Source: Gaiellaceae bacterium (GTDB lineage Bacteria; Actinomycetota; Thermoleophilia; Gaiellales; Gaiellaceae). Taken from it: 64,000 bases of DNA. The stretch is taken from NCBI GenBank assembly GCA_026002995.1, contig BPGK01000001.1, positions 1,674,001 through 1,738,000 of the forward strand. The letters run 5' to 3'. The translations under genes were made by a program, and so were the position numbers. Shown piece by piece: positions 30,801-40,030 of this stretch; positions within the stretch are counted from its first letter, which is position 1, and each line of letters begins with the position of its first letter. The notes under the pieces were generated by a model. The model was not told where the DNA came from, did no database searches, and saw only the letters and a program-made list of their open reading frames with translations.

Positions 30801-32498
30801 CTACGTCAGGGTGTACTCGGGGCCGGACCCGCCCTCGGGCGGCGTCAGGCGTCCTCCCTTGGCCGTGATCGCGCCGCACTGGACGCAGTTCGACGGGGTC
30901 ACCTCGACCTCCACGAGGCCGTCGCCGAGGTCGGCGCCGACCTCGTAGACCTGCGCCGGGCACATCGCCGCCCACGCCTCGGCGACGGGTCGGCGCACGC
31001 GCGTCGCGACCCGGATGTGGCTCGGCTGGTCGTCGCGGGTCCGGTTCCCCGACGCGAACACCGAGGAGAGCTTGTCGAAGATGTACGTGCCGTCGGGGGT
31101 CGGATAGCTCGCCGCGCGGCCCGTCTTCATGAGCGGGGCGGCCGCGTTCGGATGGGTCGGAAGGCGCCGACGCGGGACGTGCCCCTTCGTGACCGTCATC
31201 AGGCTCGCGAGCGCGCCCCCGACGACGAAGCCCCTGTCGAAGGCCTGGCGCATGTTCCGCACCTCGTACAGCTCCCTCCAGAGCCGGCTGCGCCGCAGCG
31301 AGGCGTCGTAGGAGTCGAGCGCTCCGACGCGCCAGGGAACTTCGCCGCGCCGGAGCGCGCGGAACGCCGCCTCCGCGGCGAGCCGACCCGACTCGATCGC
31401 GTAGTGGATGCCCTTCAGCCGGGGAACGTTGACGAGCCCGGCGCCCTCCCCGACGAGCAGGAGGCCCGGTGCGTTGAAGCGCGACGGCAGCGAGTAGTAG
31501 CCGCCTTCGGTGATCGTCTTCGCGCCCCAGGCGACGCGCTCCCCGCCGCCCAGGATCTTCCAGATCAGGCGATGCGTCTTCAGCTCCTGGAGCAGGTCGT
31601 GCACGGAGAAGTCCACGTCGCGCGCCTCGAGCCCGGCCACGAAACCGATCGACACGAGCTCCTCGCCCATGGGGTAGACGAACGAGCCACCGAACTCGCC
31701 GAAGCTCGCCGACGCGCGCAGGGGCCACCCCATCGTGTGCACGATCCTCCGCAGCGGCCGCGGCACGCGCCAGACCTCCTTCACCCCGAGCGCCCAGATC
31801 TGGGGGTTCTCGCCGTGGAGCCCGAAGCGCTCGACCGCAGCCTCCGTCAGGTAGCCCTGCGTCCCCTCCGCGAGCACGGTGATCCGGGCCATGACGTCGG
31901 AGCCCGGCTCGAAGGTCGAAAGCTCCTCCCCGTTCCGGCCGCGACCGCGATCGCCGGTGCGCACGCCGAGCACGCGGCCGTGGTCGACGAGGAGCTTCGT
32001 CGCAGCGGTCTCCGGGAGCACGGCGACTCCAAGCTCCTCCGCCTGCTCGGCGAGAAAGCGTCCGAGCTGGGAGAGCGACACGATCACGTTGCCGTGGTTG
32101 CGCATCGTCGGCGGCGGTGGGATCCGGAACGCCGAGCGGCGCGTGAGGACGTACACGGCCTCGCCAGGCACCTCACCGTAGGTGGGCAGATCCGAGACCT
32201 TCAGGCGACCACGGAAGAGCTCGCGGATCGGCCCCGGATCCATGACCGCGCCCGAGAGGAGGTGGGAGCCCGGCTGCTTCCCTTTCTCGAGGAGCGCGAC
32301 CGGCACCTCGCCGAGCCGCTCGCGCACGTCGGGGTGCTCTTCGAGGAGCTGCCCCAGCCGAATCGCGCATGCGAGGCCACCGGGGCCCCCGCCGACGATG
32401 AGCACGCCCACCTCGATGCGCTCCTCGGGGGGGTCGGTCGGGACGCCGATCGCATCGAGCGGGCCGAACGGCGGCGGGAAGTCGATCGGGCGGGCCAC
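30801..32498 (-). CDS. Electron-transfer flavoprotein-ubiquinone oxidoreductase-like protein
   Basis: A 565-aa FAD protein passing electrons from ETF to the quinone pool. N-terminal FAD loop VGVLIVGGGPGGLACAIRLG, the GSHLLSGAVMDP segment, the quinone-binding GYYSLPSRFNAPGLLLVGEGAGLVNVPRLKGIHYAI region, and a C-terminal ferredoxin-like part CPAQVYEV...NCVQCGAITAKGG...PEGGSGPEY. Canonical ETF-QO has four Cys for a [4Fe-4S] cluster (C, C-x2-C-x2-C); here only three remain. Sixteen bases downstream of etfA, completing an etfB-etfA-ETF-QO operon. Confidence 0.92.
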   Translation of the reverse strand: MARPIDFPPPFGPLDAIGVPTDPPEERIEVGVLIVGGGPGGLACAIRLGQLLEEHPDVRERLGEVPVALLEKGKQPGSHLLSGAVMDPGPIRELFRGRLKVSDLPTYGEVPGEAVYVLTRRSAFRIPPPPTMRNHGNVIVSLSQLGRFLAEQAEELGVAVLPETAATKLLVDHGRVLGVRTGDRGRGRNGEELSTFEPGSDVMARITVLAEGTQGYLTEAAVERFGLHGENPQIWALGVKEVWRVPRPLRRIVHTMGWPLRASASFGEFGGSFVYPMGEELVSIGFVAGLEARDVDFSVHDLLQELKTHRLIWKILGGGERVAWGAKTITEGGYYSLPSRFNAPGLLLVGEGAGLVNVPRLKGIHYAIESGRLAAEAAFRALRRGEVPWRVGALDSYDASLRRSRLWRELYEVRNMRQAFDRGFVVGGALASLMTVTKGHVPRRRLPTHPNAAAPLMKTGRAASYPTPDGTYIFDKLSSVFASGNRTRDDQPSHIRVATRVRRPVAEAWAAMCPAQVYEVGADLGDGLVEVEVTPSNCVQCGAITAKGGRLTPPEGGSGPEYTLT

Positions 32499-32513
32499 GC
32501 GGGCGGGCTCCCG

Positions 32514-33470
32514 CTAGCTCCCGCGATGCACGCGCACGAGCTCGGTCAGCTTGGGCACGATCTCGTGCAAGTCACCCACGACGCCGAGGTCGGCGAAGTC
32601 GAAGATCGGAGCGTTCGGGTCCTTGTTGATCGCGACGATCGTCCCCGATCCCTGCATGCCGACCTTGTGCTGGATCGCGCCCGAGATGCCGCAGGCGATG
32701 TAGAGCTTCGGCGCGACCGTCTTACCCGTCTGGCCGACCTGCGTGGAGTACGGGTACCAGCCGGCGTCGACCACCGCCCGCGTCGCGGCAACCGCGCCCC
32801 CGAGCGCCGCCGCGAGCTCCTCGAGCTGCGTGAAGCCCTCCGGGGAGCCGAGCCCGCGGCCCCCGGCAACGATGACGTCTGCGTCCTCGATCGAGGGGCC
32901 GGTCGCCTCCTCCTGCGTCTGCTCGACGAGCGTCGCCTGCGTAGAGAAGTCGGAGAACGACGATTCGAAGACCTCCACGGGAGCCGAGCCGCCGGTCTCC
33001 GTCGCGTCGAGCGCGCCGGAGCGCACGAGGCCGAGGCGCGGTGTCCCCTTCCAGCCCACGTCGACGAGAACCGTGTCGCCAAGGGCCGGCCGCTTGCCGA
33101 CGAGCTCGCCGTCGCGGAGCTCGAGGTCGGCCAGGTCCCAGTTCAGCCCCGCGCCCAGGCGGGCGGCGAGCCCGGCGGCGATGTCGGCCGCGAGGACGGA
33201 TGCTCCGAAGAGCACGGTGTCGGCGCCCGTCGCCTCGACGAGCGACGCGAGCGCGTCCACGCGCGGCTGCGGGAGGGGCGCCGTGAGCTCCGGCGTGTCG
33301 AGAGCGAACGCCTTGGTCGCCCCGAATGCGCCCGCCGTCGTGGCGACCTCCTCGGCGCCGGGCCCGAGGACGACGCCTGCCGCCTCGCCGAGCGACGCCG
33401 CCTTCGAGAGCACGCCGAGGCTGCCCTTCTCGATCCGGCCGTCGTGGTGCTCGAGGTAGACAAGGATCAC
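32514..33470 (-). CDS. etfA: Electron transfer flavoprotein alpha subunit
   Basis: A 318-aa FAD-binding ETF subunit. The C-terminal domain has [62 protein letters not shown] and [25 protein letters not shown], the FAD site of the family. With EtfB it collects electrons from acyl-CoA dehydrogenases. GTG at 33470 overlaps the etfB stop (GTGA). Confidence 0.96.
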   Translation of the reverse strand: MILVYLEHHDGRIEKGSLGVLSKAASLGEAAGVVLGPGAEEVATTAGAFGATKAFALDTPELTAPLPQPRVDALASLVEATGADTVLFGASVLAADIAAGLAARLGAGLNWDLADLELRDGELVGKRPALGDTVLVDVGWKGTPRLGLVRSGALDATETGGSAPVEVFESSFSDFSTQATLVEQTQEEATGPSIEDADVIVAGGRGLGSPEGFTQLEELAAALGGAVAATRAVVDAGWYPYSTQVGQTGKTVAPKLYIACGISGAIQHKVGMQGSGTIVAINKDPNAPIFDFADLGVVGDLHEIVPKLTELVRVHRGS

Positions 33471-34243
33471 AGGAGCCTCCGCTCGACGAGGTAGTCGAGG
33501 ATCTTCTGCGCCGCGCTCCCGTCGTCTTCGATCTTCAGCGACTCCCCGCGCGCGGGCGGCGGGCCGAGCGCGAGCACGGTCGTTCGCGAGCCCGCCTCTC
33601 CGGCCTCCGCCGCATCCACGCCGAGGTCGGCGAGCGAGAGCGTCTCCTGCGGCTTGGACTTCGCGCCCATGATCCCCTTCAGCGAGGGGTAGCGCGGCTC
33701 GTTGATCGCGTCCGAGACGGCGACGACCGCGGGGAGCGGCGCCGAGATCGTGTCGTAGCCGTGCTCGGTCTGACGCTTGCCCGTGACGGTCGAGCCGTCG
33801 GTCGTCAGCGCGGCGACCTGCGAGATGAGCGGTCGTCGCAGGCGGTCGGCCACGGCGGCCCACAGCACCGCGCCGTCACCGTCGCTCGAGGCCTGTCCGA
33901 AGAGGACGAGATCGGCCTGCTCGCGCTCGAGCGCCGCAGCGAGGATCCGGCTCGTGGCGACGAGGTCCGAGCCAGCCGCCGCCTCGTCGGCGACGAGCAC
34001 CGCGCGGTCGGCGCCCATGGCGAGCGCCTTCCGCAGCGACTCGAGAGCCCGCTCGGGCCCGAGCGAGACGAGCACGACCTCGCCTCCCTGGGCCTCCTTG
34101 AGGCGAATCGCCTCCTCGACTGCGTTCAGGTCGGTCGCGTTGAGGGCGGCCTCGCCGGAGCGGTCGAGCCGCTTCGTCTCCGGATCGATCCGCTTGGCGG
34201 CGGTCGCGTCGGGCACCTGCTTCACGCAGACGGCGATCTTCAT
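33467..34243 (-). CDS. etfB: Electron transfer flavoprotein beta subunit
   Basis: A 258-aa AMP-binding ETF subunit: MKIAVCVKQVPD start, LNATDLNAVEEAIRLKE, FGQASSDGDGAVLWAAVADRL and the LPAVVAVSDAINEPRYPSLKGIMGAKSKP segment. A TAGAGT hexamer ends nine bases before the ATG at 34243, so its leader is at most very short. First gene of etfB-etfA-ETF-QO. Confidence 0.96.
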   Translation of the reverse strand: MKIAVCVKQVPDATAAKRIDPETKRLDRSGEAALNATDLNAVEEAIRLKEAQGGEVVLVSLGPERALESLRKALAMGADRAVLVADEAAAGSDLVATSRILAAALEREQADLVLFGQASSDGDGAVLWAAVADRLRRPLISQVAALTTDGSTVTGKRQTEHGYDTISAPLPAVVAVSDAINEPRYPSLKGIMGAKSKPQETLSLADLGVDAAEAGEAGSRTTVLALGPPPARGESLKIEDDGSAAQKILDYLVERRLL

Positions 34244-34698
34244 CGGCCGAGACTCTATCCGCACTCGTCGGAAGGTCTCCGACGAACCGTCGGGAGTCAT
34301 CCCCGACGACGATCCGCGGGGGAACGGGCTGGCACCCGGGGATCGAGCTCGCGAACCCGGCGCGCCCCGATCGTCGCCATCGAGCCCGGCACCGTGAGGT
34401 ATGCGACGTCACGGCTCGGCGGCTGCATGCACTCTCGAGCTGGCGCGGCCGGGACGGGCTGCATCGACATCGAGCCGAACAACGGCCTGAGCCGGCGGAA
34501 CGAGGCTCGCGGCAGGTGCAGGCCGGACGTCGCGTTCGCCGTTCTGAATAGAGCGAAGGTCGGAGCCGCGAGCAGATCGCCGGCGACAGAGACTCGGGAG
34601 CGCGGCCGGTCACCCGTTCCACGTTCGAGACTCACTCGGGAGGAGAGCGCCTGCCGTCGACCCGACCGCCACCTGCAGCCCGCGCGCAGCTCACGCGC
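34244..34698. other. Gap of 455 bp with no supported gene
   Basis: Both strands contain only unconvincing frames: low-complexity Arg/Ser/Pro translations, no ribosome sites, no homology I recognise. It separates the etf operon promoter from the end of the glycosyltransferase operon. A CCGACGATCGG-like short dyad near 34310 and 34365 is too weak to call. Confidence 0.6.
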
Positions 34699-35685
34699 TC
34701 ATGTCGAGTCGCGTCGTGACGATCCCGTAACACGCTCGAACCTCTCATGCCACATGGTGACGGAGGTCGGGCGGCGCTTGCTGTTCTCGTAGGTGCGCCA
34801 GACGTACGAGCCGACGATCCCGAGCGCGATCAGGATGCACGAGGCGAGGAAGAGAAGAGCGAGCATCAGCGGGGTGTACCCCGCGACGTCGATACGGCCA
34901 GCCGACCAGTAGCCGAGGACGACAGCGCCGTAGGAGAGGCTCGCGAGGACGCCCACAACCCCTACCACGGTGATCGCCGCGATGGGAAGGCTCGTGAACG
35001 AGAAGATGCTGTCCTGGAGGTAGCGGACGCGTTTTCGAAACGTCCATGCGCTCTTGCCGGCTGGCCGTCGTGCTCTCTCGTACGGGACCTCCGCTCTCCT
35101 GAAGCCGAGCCAGTAGAGGAGACCGACGAGACTCGTATGGGACTCCTCGAGCGACGCGAGGCGTCGCGCGACGGCGCGCGTGCAGGCGAAGACGTCCACG
35201 CCGCCGGGGGGGATCTCGGGCTGGACGAGCTTTCGGTACGACCACCAGAAGAGTCGCGAGAAGACGACCGATGCCCCTGGGTCGTCGCGCGCGGAACGCA
35301 CGCCCACCGCAATGTCGTGCTCGCCGCGCTCCAACACGGCGACGAAGTCCACAATGAGCGACTCGGGCTCCTGGAGATCGGCCGCCATGACCGCCACGAC
35401 GTCTCCGCGTGCGACCTCGAGCCCCTTCTTGACAGCGCTGAAAGAGCCGAAGTTCCTCGACAACACCACGAGTTGGGCGGAGAACGCGGAGCCTCCTGCG
35501 AGCCGGCTACGGAGACGTTCGAGCGAGTCGTCGGGGGATCCGTCGACGACGAACACCACCTCGAGATCGCCGAGCTCGCTCGCCACACGGTCGAGGCGCT
35601 CGACGAGCGCGGGGATCGTCTCCTCGTTCCGGTAGACGGGAACGACGACCGAGCAGCGCGGGCTGTCAGAGGCGGGCGAGGGCAT
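34699..35685 (-). CDS. Family 2 glycosyltransferase, polyprenyl-phosphate glycosyltransferase type (DPM1/GtrB-like)
   Basis: A 328-aa GT-A enzyme: CSVVVPVYRNEETIPALVERL, the DxD-like VAVMAADLQEPES, and SRNFGSFSAVKKGLEVARGD, followed by two C-terminal membrane segments (ITVVGVVGVLASLSYGAVVLGYW and LMLALLFLASCILIALGIVGSYVW). Enzymes of this shape transfer a sugar to undecaprenyl phosphate on the cytoplasmic face. ATG at 35685 (GTG 35694 possible) overlaps the aminotransferase gene by 20 bp. Last gene of a three-gene nucleotide-sugar operon. Confidence 0.88.
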   Translation of the reverse strand: MPSPASDSPRCSVVVPVYRNEETIPALVERLDRVASELGDLEVVFVVDGSPDDSLERLRSRLAGGSAFSAQLVVLSRNFGSFSAVKKGLEVARGDVVAVMAADLQEPESLIVDFVAVLERGEHDIAVGVRSARDDPGASVVFSRLFWWSYRKLVQPEIPPGGVDVFACTRAVARRLASLEESHTSLVGLLYWLGFRRAEVPYERARRPAGKSAWTFRKRVRYLQDSIFSFTSLPIAAITVVGVVGVLASLSYGAVVLGYWSAGRIDVAGYTPLMLALLFLASCILIALGIVGSYVWRTYENSKRRPTSVTMWHERFERVTGSSRRDST

Positions 35686-36763
35686 CGCAGACACGTTCGA
35701 CCTCGGTATCGGTCAGCTCGGGAAAGCACGGGAGAGTCAGGACGTGCTCGCACGCGTACTCAGTCGCTGGAAGCCGCACCTCGCCATACGATCCGCGCCA
35801 GACCGGCTGTCGATGATCGGGGATTGGGTAGTGGACCGCGGTCGCAACACCGGCGTCGTGGAGCTGCGCGCGCACGGCAGCGCGGTCATTGACCAGGGCG
35901 ACCGCGAGGTGACCCACGTATCCCTCGTCCGCGTCGCCGTCACCCGAGACGAACGAACCCACGGCCGAGCGCAATGCTCGGCGGTACCGCCCGACGATCT
36001 CTCGCCGGCGCGCGTTCCAGCCGTCTAGGTGTGGGAGTCGGGATCGCAGGACGGCAGCCTGGAGCTCGTCGAGCCTGGAGTTCCTCCCACCCGAGACCTC
36101 CACGCTGTACTTCTCCTTCCACCCGTACTGCCGGAGCGCGCGTATGCGTTCCGCGACCTCGTCATCGTCGGTCGCCACGGCGCCTCCGTCTCCGAGGGCT
36201 GCGAGGTTCTTCGTCGGGTAGAAGCTGAACGCCGCGGCGCGACCCCACGACCCGGCCGCGCAACCGTCGCGCCTGGCCCCGAGAGCTTGGGCGCAGTCCT
36301 CTACGAGGGCGACGCCACGATCGTGACACAGGTCGACGATCGGCTCGAGATCCGCCATGAGCCCGTACAGGTGCGTAACGACGACCGCCTTAGTCACTGC
36401 GGTCACCACCGGAGCGAGAGTCTCTGCGGAGAGCGTGAGGGTGTCGGGGTCGACGTCGGCGTACCGCAGACGACACCCCACCGCCAAGGCAGCTGCGCTC
36501 GCATAGAACCCGGCGTTCGCGCTGACGACCACCTCGTCTCCCTCGCTACAACCGACCGCACGGAGCGCGAACTCCAGCGCGTCGGTACCCGATGCGACCC
36601 CGATGCAGTGCTCGACCCCGAGGTACGAGGCAAGCTCGAGCTCGAAAGCGTCGTGCTCGGGACCGAGCACGTAGCAGCCGCTCTCGAGGACGCGCTCGAG
36701 CGCCTCGTCGAGCTCCCTTCTGCTCTCCTCGAGGGCGCGGCGCGGATCGGCGACAGGGATCAC
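35666..36763 (-). CDS. DegT/DnrJ/EryC1 sugar aminotransferase (FdtB-like)
   Basis: A 365-aa PLP enzyme: GVASGTDALEFALRAVG, VVVTHLYGLMADLEPIVDLCHDRGVALVEDCAQALGA, PLP Lys in FSFYPTKNLAALGDGGAV, YVGHLAVALV and the C-terminal ELTDTEVERVCDAL. It should aminate a dTDP-keto-6-deoxyhexose. Its neighbour is a fused acetyltransferase/3,4-ketoisomerase, matching the route to dTDP-3-acetamido-3,6-dideoxyhexoses. GTG start, six bases after the fusion gene's stop. Confidence 0.9.
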   Translation of the reverse strand: MIPVADPRRALEESRRELDEALERVLESGCYVLGPEHDAFELELASYLGVEHCIGVASGTDALEFALRAVGCSEGDEVVVSANAGFYASAAALAVGCRLRYADVDPDTLTLSAETLAPVVTAVTKAVVVTHLYGLMADLEPIVDLCHDRGVALVEDCAQALGARRDGCAAGSWGRAAAFSFYPTKNLAALGDGGAVATDDDEVAERIRALRQYGWKEKYSVEVSGGRNSRLDELQAAVLRSRLPHLDGWNARRREIVGRYRRALRSAVGSFVSGDGDADEGYVGHLAVALVNDRAAVRAQLHDAGVATAVHYPIPDHRQPVWRGSYGEVRLPATEYACEHVLTLPCFPELTDTEVERVCDALARL

Positions 36764-36769
36764 GACACG

Positions 36770-37585
36770 CTACCGCCCAGCGACGAGCGCGAGGAACTCC
36801 TCGTAGTCCCGGATGTAGTCATCGGGGTCATACGGAAGCTCTGCGAGCACGATCAGCACGGCATCGTGCGTGTACCGGTACTGCATTCCCCACACGAGTG
36901 GCGGTATGAGCACTCCAACGTCCGGGCTCGCCAGGCGAAAGCCCTGGCGGTTCGTTCCATCGTCCGCGACGCAGCTGAGCGCCCCGGAGACGCACACGAG
37001 GAGCTGTGCGCACGACCGATGGGCATGCGCGCCGCGCACGGACTCGCTGGGAACGTCGTACACGGCGAAGAGTCGTCGGGGTACGAAGGGAAGCTCCGAC
37101 AGCTCGAGCGCGGCCAAGCTCCCCCGCAGGTCCCGCGCCCGCCGAAGGGGGTGGAGAGTGACGCCGGGCACGCTCGTCGGGGTCACCTCAGAGACAGATG
37201 CGACGTCGAGCTCCGCGAGCTCGGCCCCCGGCATCGAGTCGACGTAGCCTTCGATCCTCGCTGGATTCCCGCGAACGACGGCGTAGGGCGGCACGTTCGA
37301 GGCCACGACTGACCCGGGCTCGACGACAGCGCCTCTGGCCACGACCGTGGACTCGCAGATCGTTGCGTTCGCGCCGACGCGCGCACCGCGCTCGATGCGT
37401 GAATCCGAGAGCACACGCGCGCCGGGCCCCACGGTCACGCCAGCCGCCAGCCTGGCGCCCGGAGCGACGCTCGCGTACTCCAGCACCTCGCATCCGGGAT
37501 CGAGAACAGCGCCGGTCACGACTGCCGTCGGATGGATCGACGCGGATCCTCGCTCGAACTCGGGGGGCTCGCGCTGTCCCGGCAC
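36770..37585 (-). CDS. Fused hexapeptide acetyltransferase and dTDP-sugar 3,4-ketoisomerase (FdtD/WxcM-like)
   Basis: A 271-aa two-domain protein. Residues about 15-110 are a left-handed beta-helix (repeats VLDPGCEVLEYASVAPGARLAAG, ARVLSDSRIERGARVGANATI, ending NPPYAVVRGNPARI-like VPPYAVVRGNPARIEGY). Residues about 135-265 are a cupin of the FdtA/WxcM type (LAALELSELPFVPRRLFAVYDVPSESVRGAHAHRSCAQLLVCVSG, PPLVWGMQYRYTHDAVLIVLAE). FdtD of Shewanella has the same fusion. The frame extends to an ATG at 37648 that overlaps the divergent gene's ATG; I prefer GTG at 37585. Confidence 0.85.
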   Translation of the reverse strand: MPGQREPPEFERGSASIHPTAVVTGAVLDPGCEVLEYASVAPGARLAAGVTVGPGARVLSDSRIERGARVGANATICESTVVARGAVVEPGSVVASNVPPYAVVRGNPARIEGYVDSMPGAELAELDVASVSEVTPTSVPGVTLHPLRRARDLRGSLAALELSELPFVPRRLFAVYDVPSESVRGAHAHRSCAQLLVCVSGALSCVADDGTNRQGFRLASPDVGVLIPPLVWGMQYRYTHDAVLIVLAELPYDPDDYIRDYEEFLALVAGR

Positions 37586-37646
37586 GGGGCTATAGTCGCA
37601 GAGTGTCCGGCCGGCTCCCGGTGCGAGGCGGCGCCCACTCTCGACC

Positions 37647-38429
37647 ATGACGCGTCACGGCCCAGCGGTGCATCCGACGAGCGTCGTCAGCCTCGATGCG
37701 GAGCTCGGAGACGGCGTCCGGATCGGCCCGTTCTGCGTCGTGCATCCCGGTGTGGTCGTGGGTGACGGGTGCATCGTGGACTCCCACTGCGTACTCGGGG
37801 CGCCGACCTCCTCGTTCTACGAGGCTCCCGCTGCGTACGAGCCACCTGCGTGTCGCGTCGAAGCCGGCTCGCTCATCCGCAGCCACACCGTCGTCTACGC
37901 CGGCGCCGAGATCGGAGAACAGTTCGAGTGCGGCCATCACGTCACCATCCGCGAACGAACCCGCATCGGCACGGGCGTGCGCGTCGGAACCCGCTCCGAC
38001 GTCCAGGGAGACGTAACCGTCGGCGACTTCTGCCGTCTGCACAGCAACGTCTTCGTCGCCAAGCACAGCACCATCGAAGACTTCGTCTGGCTGCTTCCGA
38101 ACGTCACGCTCGCGAACGACCCGCATCCCCCGTCCGACACGTGCACGCGAGGGCCCACCATCAGGCGCTACGCCGTCGTCTCGGCCAACGCGATGGTCTT
38201 TCCCGGCGTCGAGATCGGAGAGGGCGCGCTGGTCGGAGCGATGGCGCTCGTTCGACACGACATTCCGGCACGCTCGGTCGCCGTGGGAGCGCCGGCGCAG
38301 ATCGTCGGCTCGACCGCCGACGTGCGGTGCCGCGACGGCAGGCTGGGGCGCGTCTACCCGTGGTGGACGCACTTCCGTCGGGGCTACCCCGACGGCGTGT
38401 TGCCGCCCGCCGACGCGGGTCTCGACTGA
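37647..38429 (+). CDS. Left-handed beta-helix acyltransferase
   Basis: A 260-aa protein built almost wholly of hexapeptide turns (VHPTSVVSLDAELGDGVRIGPFCVVHPGVVVGDGCIVDSHCVLG, then HVTIRERTRIGTGVRVGTRSDVQGDVTVGDFCRLHSNVFV and VVSANAMVFPGVEIGEGALVGAMALVRHDIPARSVAVGAPAQIVG). It resembles UDP-/dTDP-sugar N-acyltransferases with a C-terminal helical cap (YPWWTHFRRGYPDGVL). It diverges from the sugar operon. A TATAGT hexamer at 37591-37596 may be a promoter element. Acts on nucleotide-linked amino sugars by context. Confidence 0.85.
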   Translation: MTRHGPAVHPTSVVSLDAELGDGVRIGPFCVVHPGVVVGDGCIVDSHCVLGAPTSSFYEAPAAYEPPACRVEAGSLIRSHTVVYAGAEIGEQFECGHHVTIRERTRIGTGVRVGTRSDVQGDVTVGDFCRLHSNVFVAKHSTIEDFVWLLPNVTLANDPHPPSDTCTRGPTIRRYAVVSANAMVFPGVEIGEGALVGAMALVRHDIPARSVAVGAPAQIVGSTADVRCRDGRLGRVYPWWTHFRRGYPDGVLPPADAGLD

Positions 38430-38535
38430 GTGGCGTGCGTCGAACCGACCGTTCGGCACATCTCGTCCGCTTGCCGAAGCTCACGCTCTGCGCGCGATGG
38501 CGTCCTCGCGTCCGTCGTGGCAGCGCAACGGCTGC

Positions 38536-39999
38536 TCAGTCACGGGCGTAGACCGAGACGAGCCCCGCGCGAGCGATCTCACGGAACCCTCCATGCACGA
38601 GCAGGCGGTCGATCTCGCCGTCCTCGCCGGGGAACTCCTCCGGGAGATCGCCACGCAAGAACGCGACGTAGCGAACGCGTTCTGCACGCTCGGCGAACGC
38701 CTCCGCGGAGAGCGGGCTGCCCGTGTCGAGCGGGATGAACGGCTCCGGGAGCACGTATATCTCGGTTCTCCGACTCAAGGACGGCAGGAGATGCGGCGAG
38801 GCGGACACCGCTGCCTCCGGAGGAATCACGTCGAGCGCACGGCGCGTTTGCTCTCCCGGGAGTCGGACGCCTTCCGTCCACCGGCCGTGCGCCCAGAGCC
38901 CGCCGACGAAGGCGAGCGCAAGCGCGACTCCGAGCCCGGCTGCCAGCGCGAGACGCGACAGCCGCTCGAGCTCGCGCGCGCGACAGACGCCGACAGCAGC
39001 CGCGATGAAGAGCGCGCTCAGCGTCGTCTGGTGGTAGTGGAAGGTCAGCAGATGCTGCGGCTCGTAGGCGGAGAGCGCGTTGTGGAGCGCCGTCGGAGCC
39101 GCGAGGAGGATCCACGCTGGCGCGAGAAGAGCCAAGCCAGCCGTGGAGACGAGGAGGAGCATGAGGCCGGCAAGGCTCTCGCGCACGAGGTCGCCAGCCG
39201 TTTCGAGAGGGTGCAGGGCCATCCAGAGGATGGCCTCGAGCATGTCGTCTCCCCTCTCGCCCGCGAAGCGTCGTCCGAACGCCTCGAGCGAGTCGCCACC
39301 CGCACGCATGACGACCGTGGCGAGGACGAGCCAGGCGGCAGAGATGCCGACCACTGCCGCGCCGAGCCGACGGCGACCGAACCAGGCGAGGAGCAGTCCG
39401 AGCATCACATAGGTCGCCGCGACGTCTTCCTTGAGGCTCAAGGCGATGAGCGTGGTCGTCCAGAAGAGGACGAGCCGCCCCTGGGTTGCGGCGAGCACGG
39501 CGAGAACGAGCAGCGCCGGCAGGAGCGCGGTCGGCCGAAACTCCCAGAGGTTGATCCGTGCGACGAAGGGACAGACGAGCCAGAGGAGCGCGGGGAGCGC
39601 TGCGAGCGCGGGGAGGGCACCGAAGCTGCGGGCGAGTGTGTAGAGCGCCGGCGCGGCCAGTGCGAGAGCGAGGGTCTGCACGAGCAGGAGCGCCTCGATG
39701 CCGCCCCCGAGCCAGTAGAGCGGCACGAACGCAACGAGGCCCGGCTGGAAGTGGTCGGCGAGCATCGGCCGGGAGACGATCGTCGAGAACGGCTCGTGAC
39801 CGTTTGCGATGAGCCAGAGCAGTTGGTCGTAGATCGCGGTGTCGAAACCGGTCCCGAACTGTCGGTGCGCCGATATCGACTCGGCGAGCAACGCCGCGGC
39901 GTAGACCGCGGCGCCGGCCCAGACGGCCGCGGGCCATACCCGGTCGAGCCGCCCCGAGACGGGAGACGAAGACGCCGACTCGGTCACGCCGTCGCCCAC
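38536..39999 (-). CDS. DUF2079-type polytopic membrane protein
   Basis: A 487-aa membrane protein with about 10-11 hydrophobic segments and a 120-residue C-terminal extracytoplasmic or cytoplasmic tail. The stretch FGTGFDTAIYDQLLWLIANGHEPFSTI and SRPMLADHFQPGLVAFVPLYWL near the N-terminus, with LKEDVAATYVMLGL, is the DUF2079 hallmark; the family is distantly like GT-C glycosyltransferases, the D and H in the first loop being candidate catalytic residues. Likely acts on lipid-linked sugars at the membrane. GTG at 39999; GTG 39987 is possible. Confidence 0.82.
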   Translation of the reverse strand: MGDGVTESASSSPVSGRLDRVWPAAVWAGAAVYAAALLAESISAHRQFGTGFDTAIYDQLLWLIANGHEPFSTIVSRPMLADHFQPGLVAFVPLYWLGGGIEALLLVQTLALALAAPALYTLARSFGALPALAALPALLWLVCPFVARINLWEFRPTALLPALLVLAVLAATQGRLVLFWTTTLIALSLKEDVAATYVMLGLLLAWFGRRRLGAAVVGISAAWLVLATVVMRAGGDSLEAFGRRFAGERGDDMLEAILWMALHPLETAGDLVRESLAGLMLLLVSTAGLALLAPAWILLAAPTALHNALSAYEPQHLLTFHYHQTTLSALFIAAAVGVCRARELERLSRLALAAGLGVALALAFVGGLWAHGRWTEGVRLPGEQTRRALDVIPPEAAVSASPHLLPSLSRRTEIYVLPEPFIPLDTGSPLSAEAFAERAERVRYVAFLRGDLPEEFPGEDGEIDRLLVHGGFREIARAGLVSVYARD

Positions 40000-40030
40000 C
40001 CGGCCCCGTTCGACGGCCCGGGGGCGAGTC

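Noticed and set aside
30720-33494. A 924-codon plus-strand open frame opposite ETF-QO and etfA
   Set aside because: Antisense to two conserved genes, low-complexity translation, no ribosome site.
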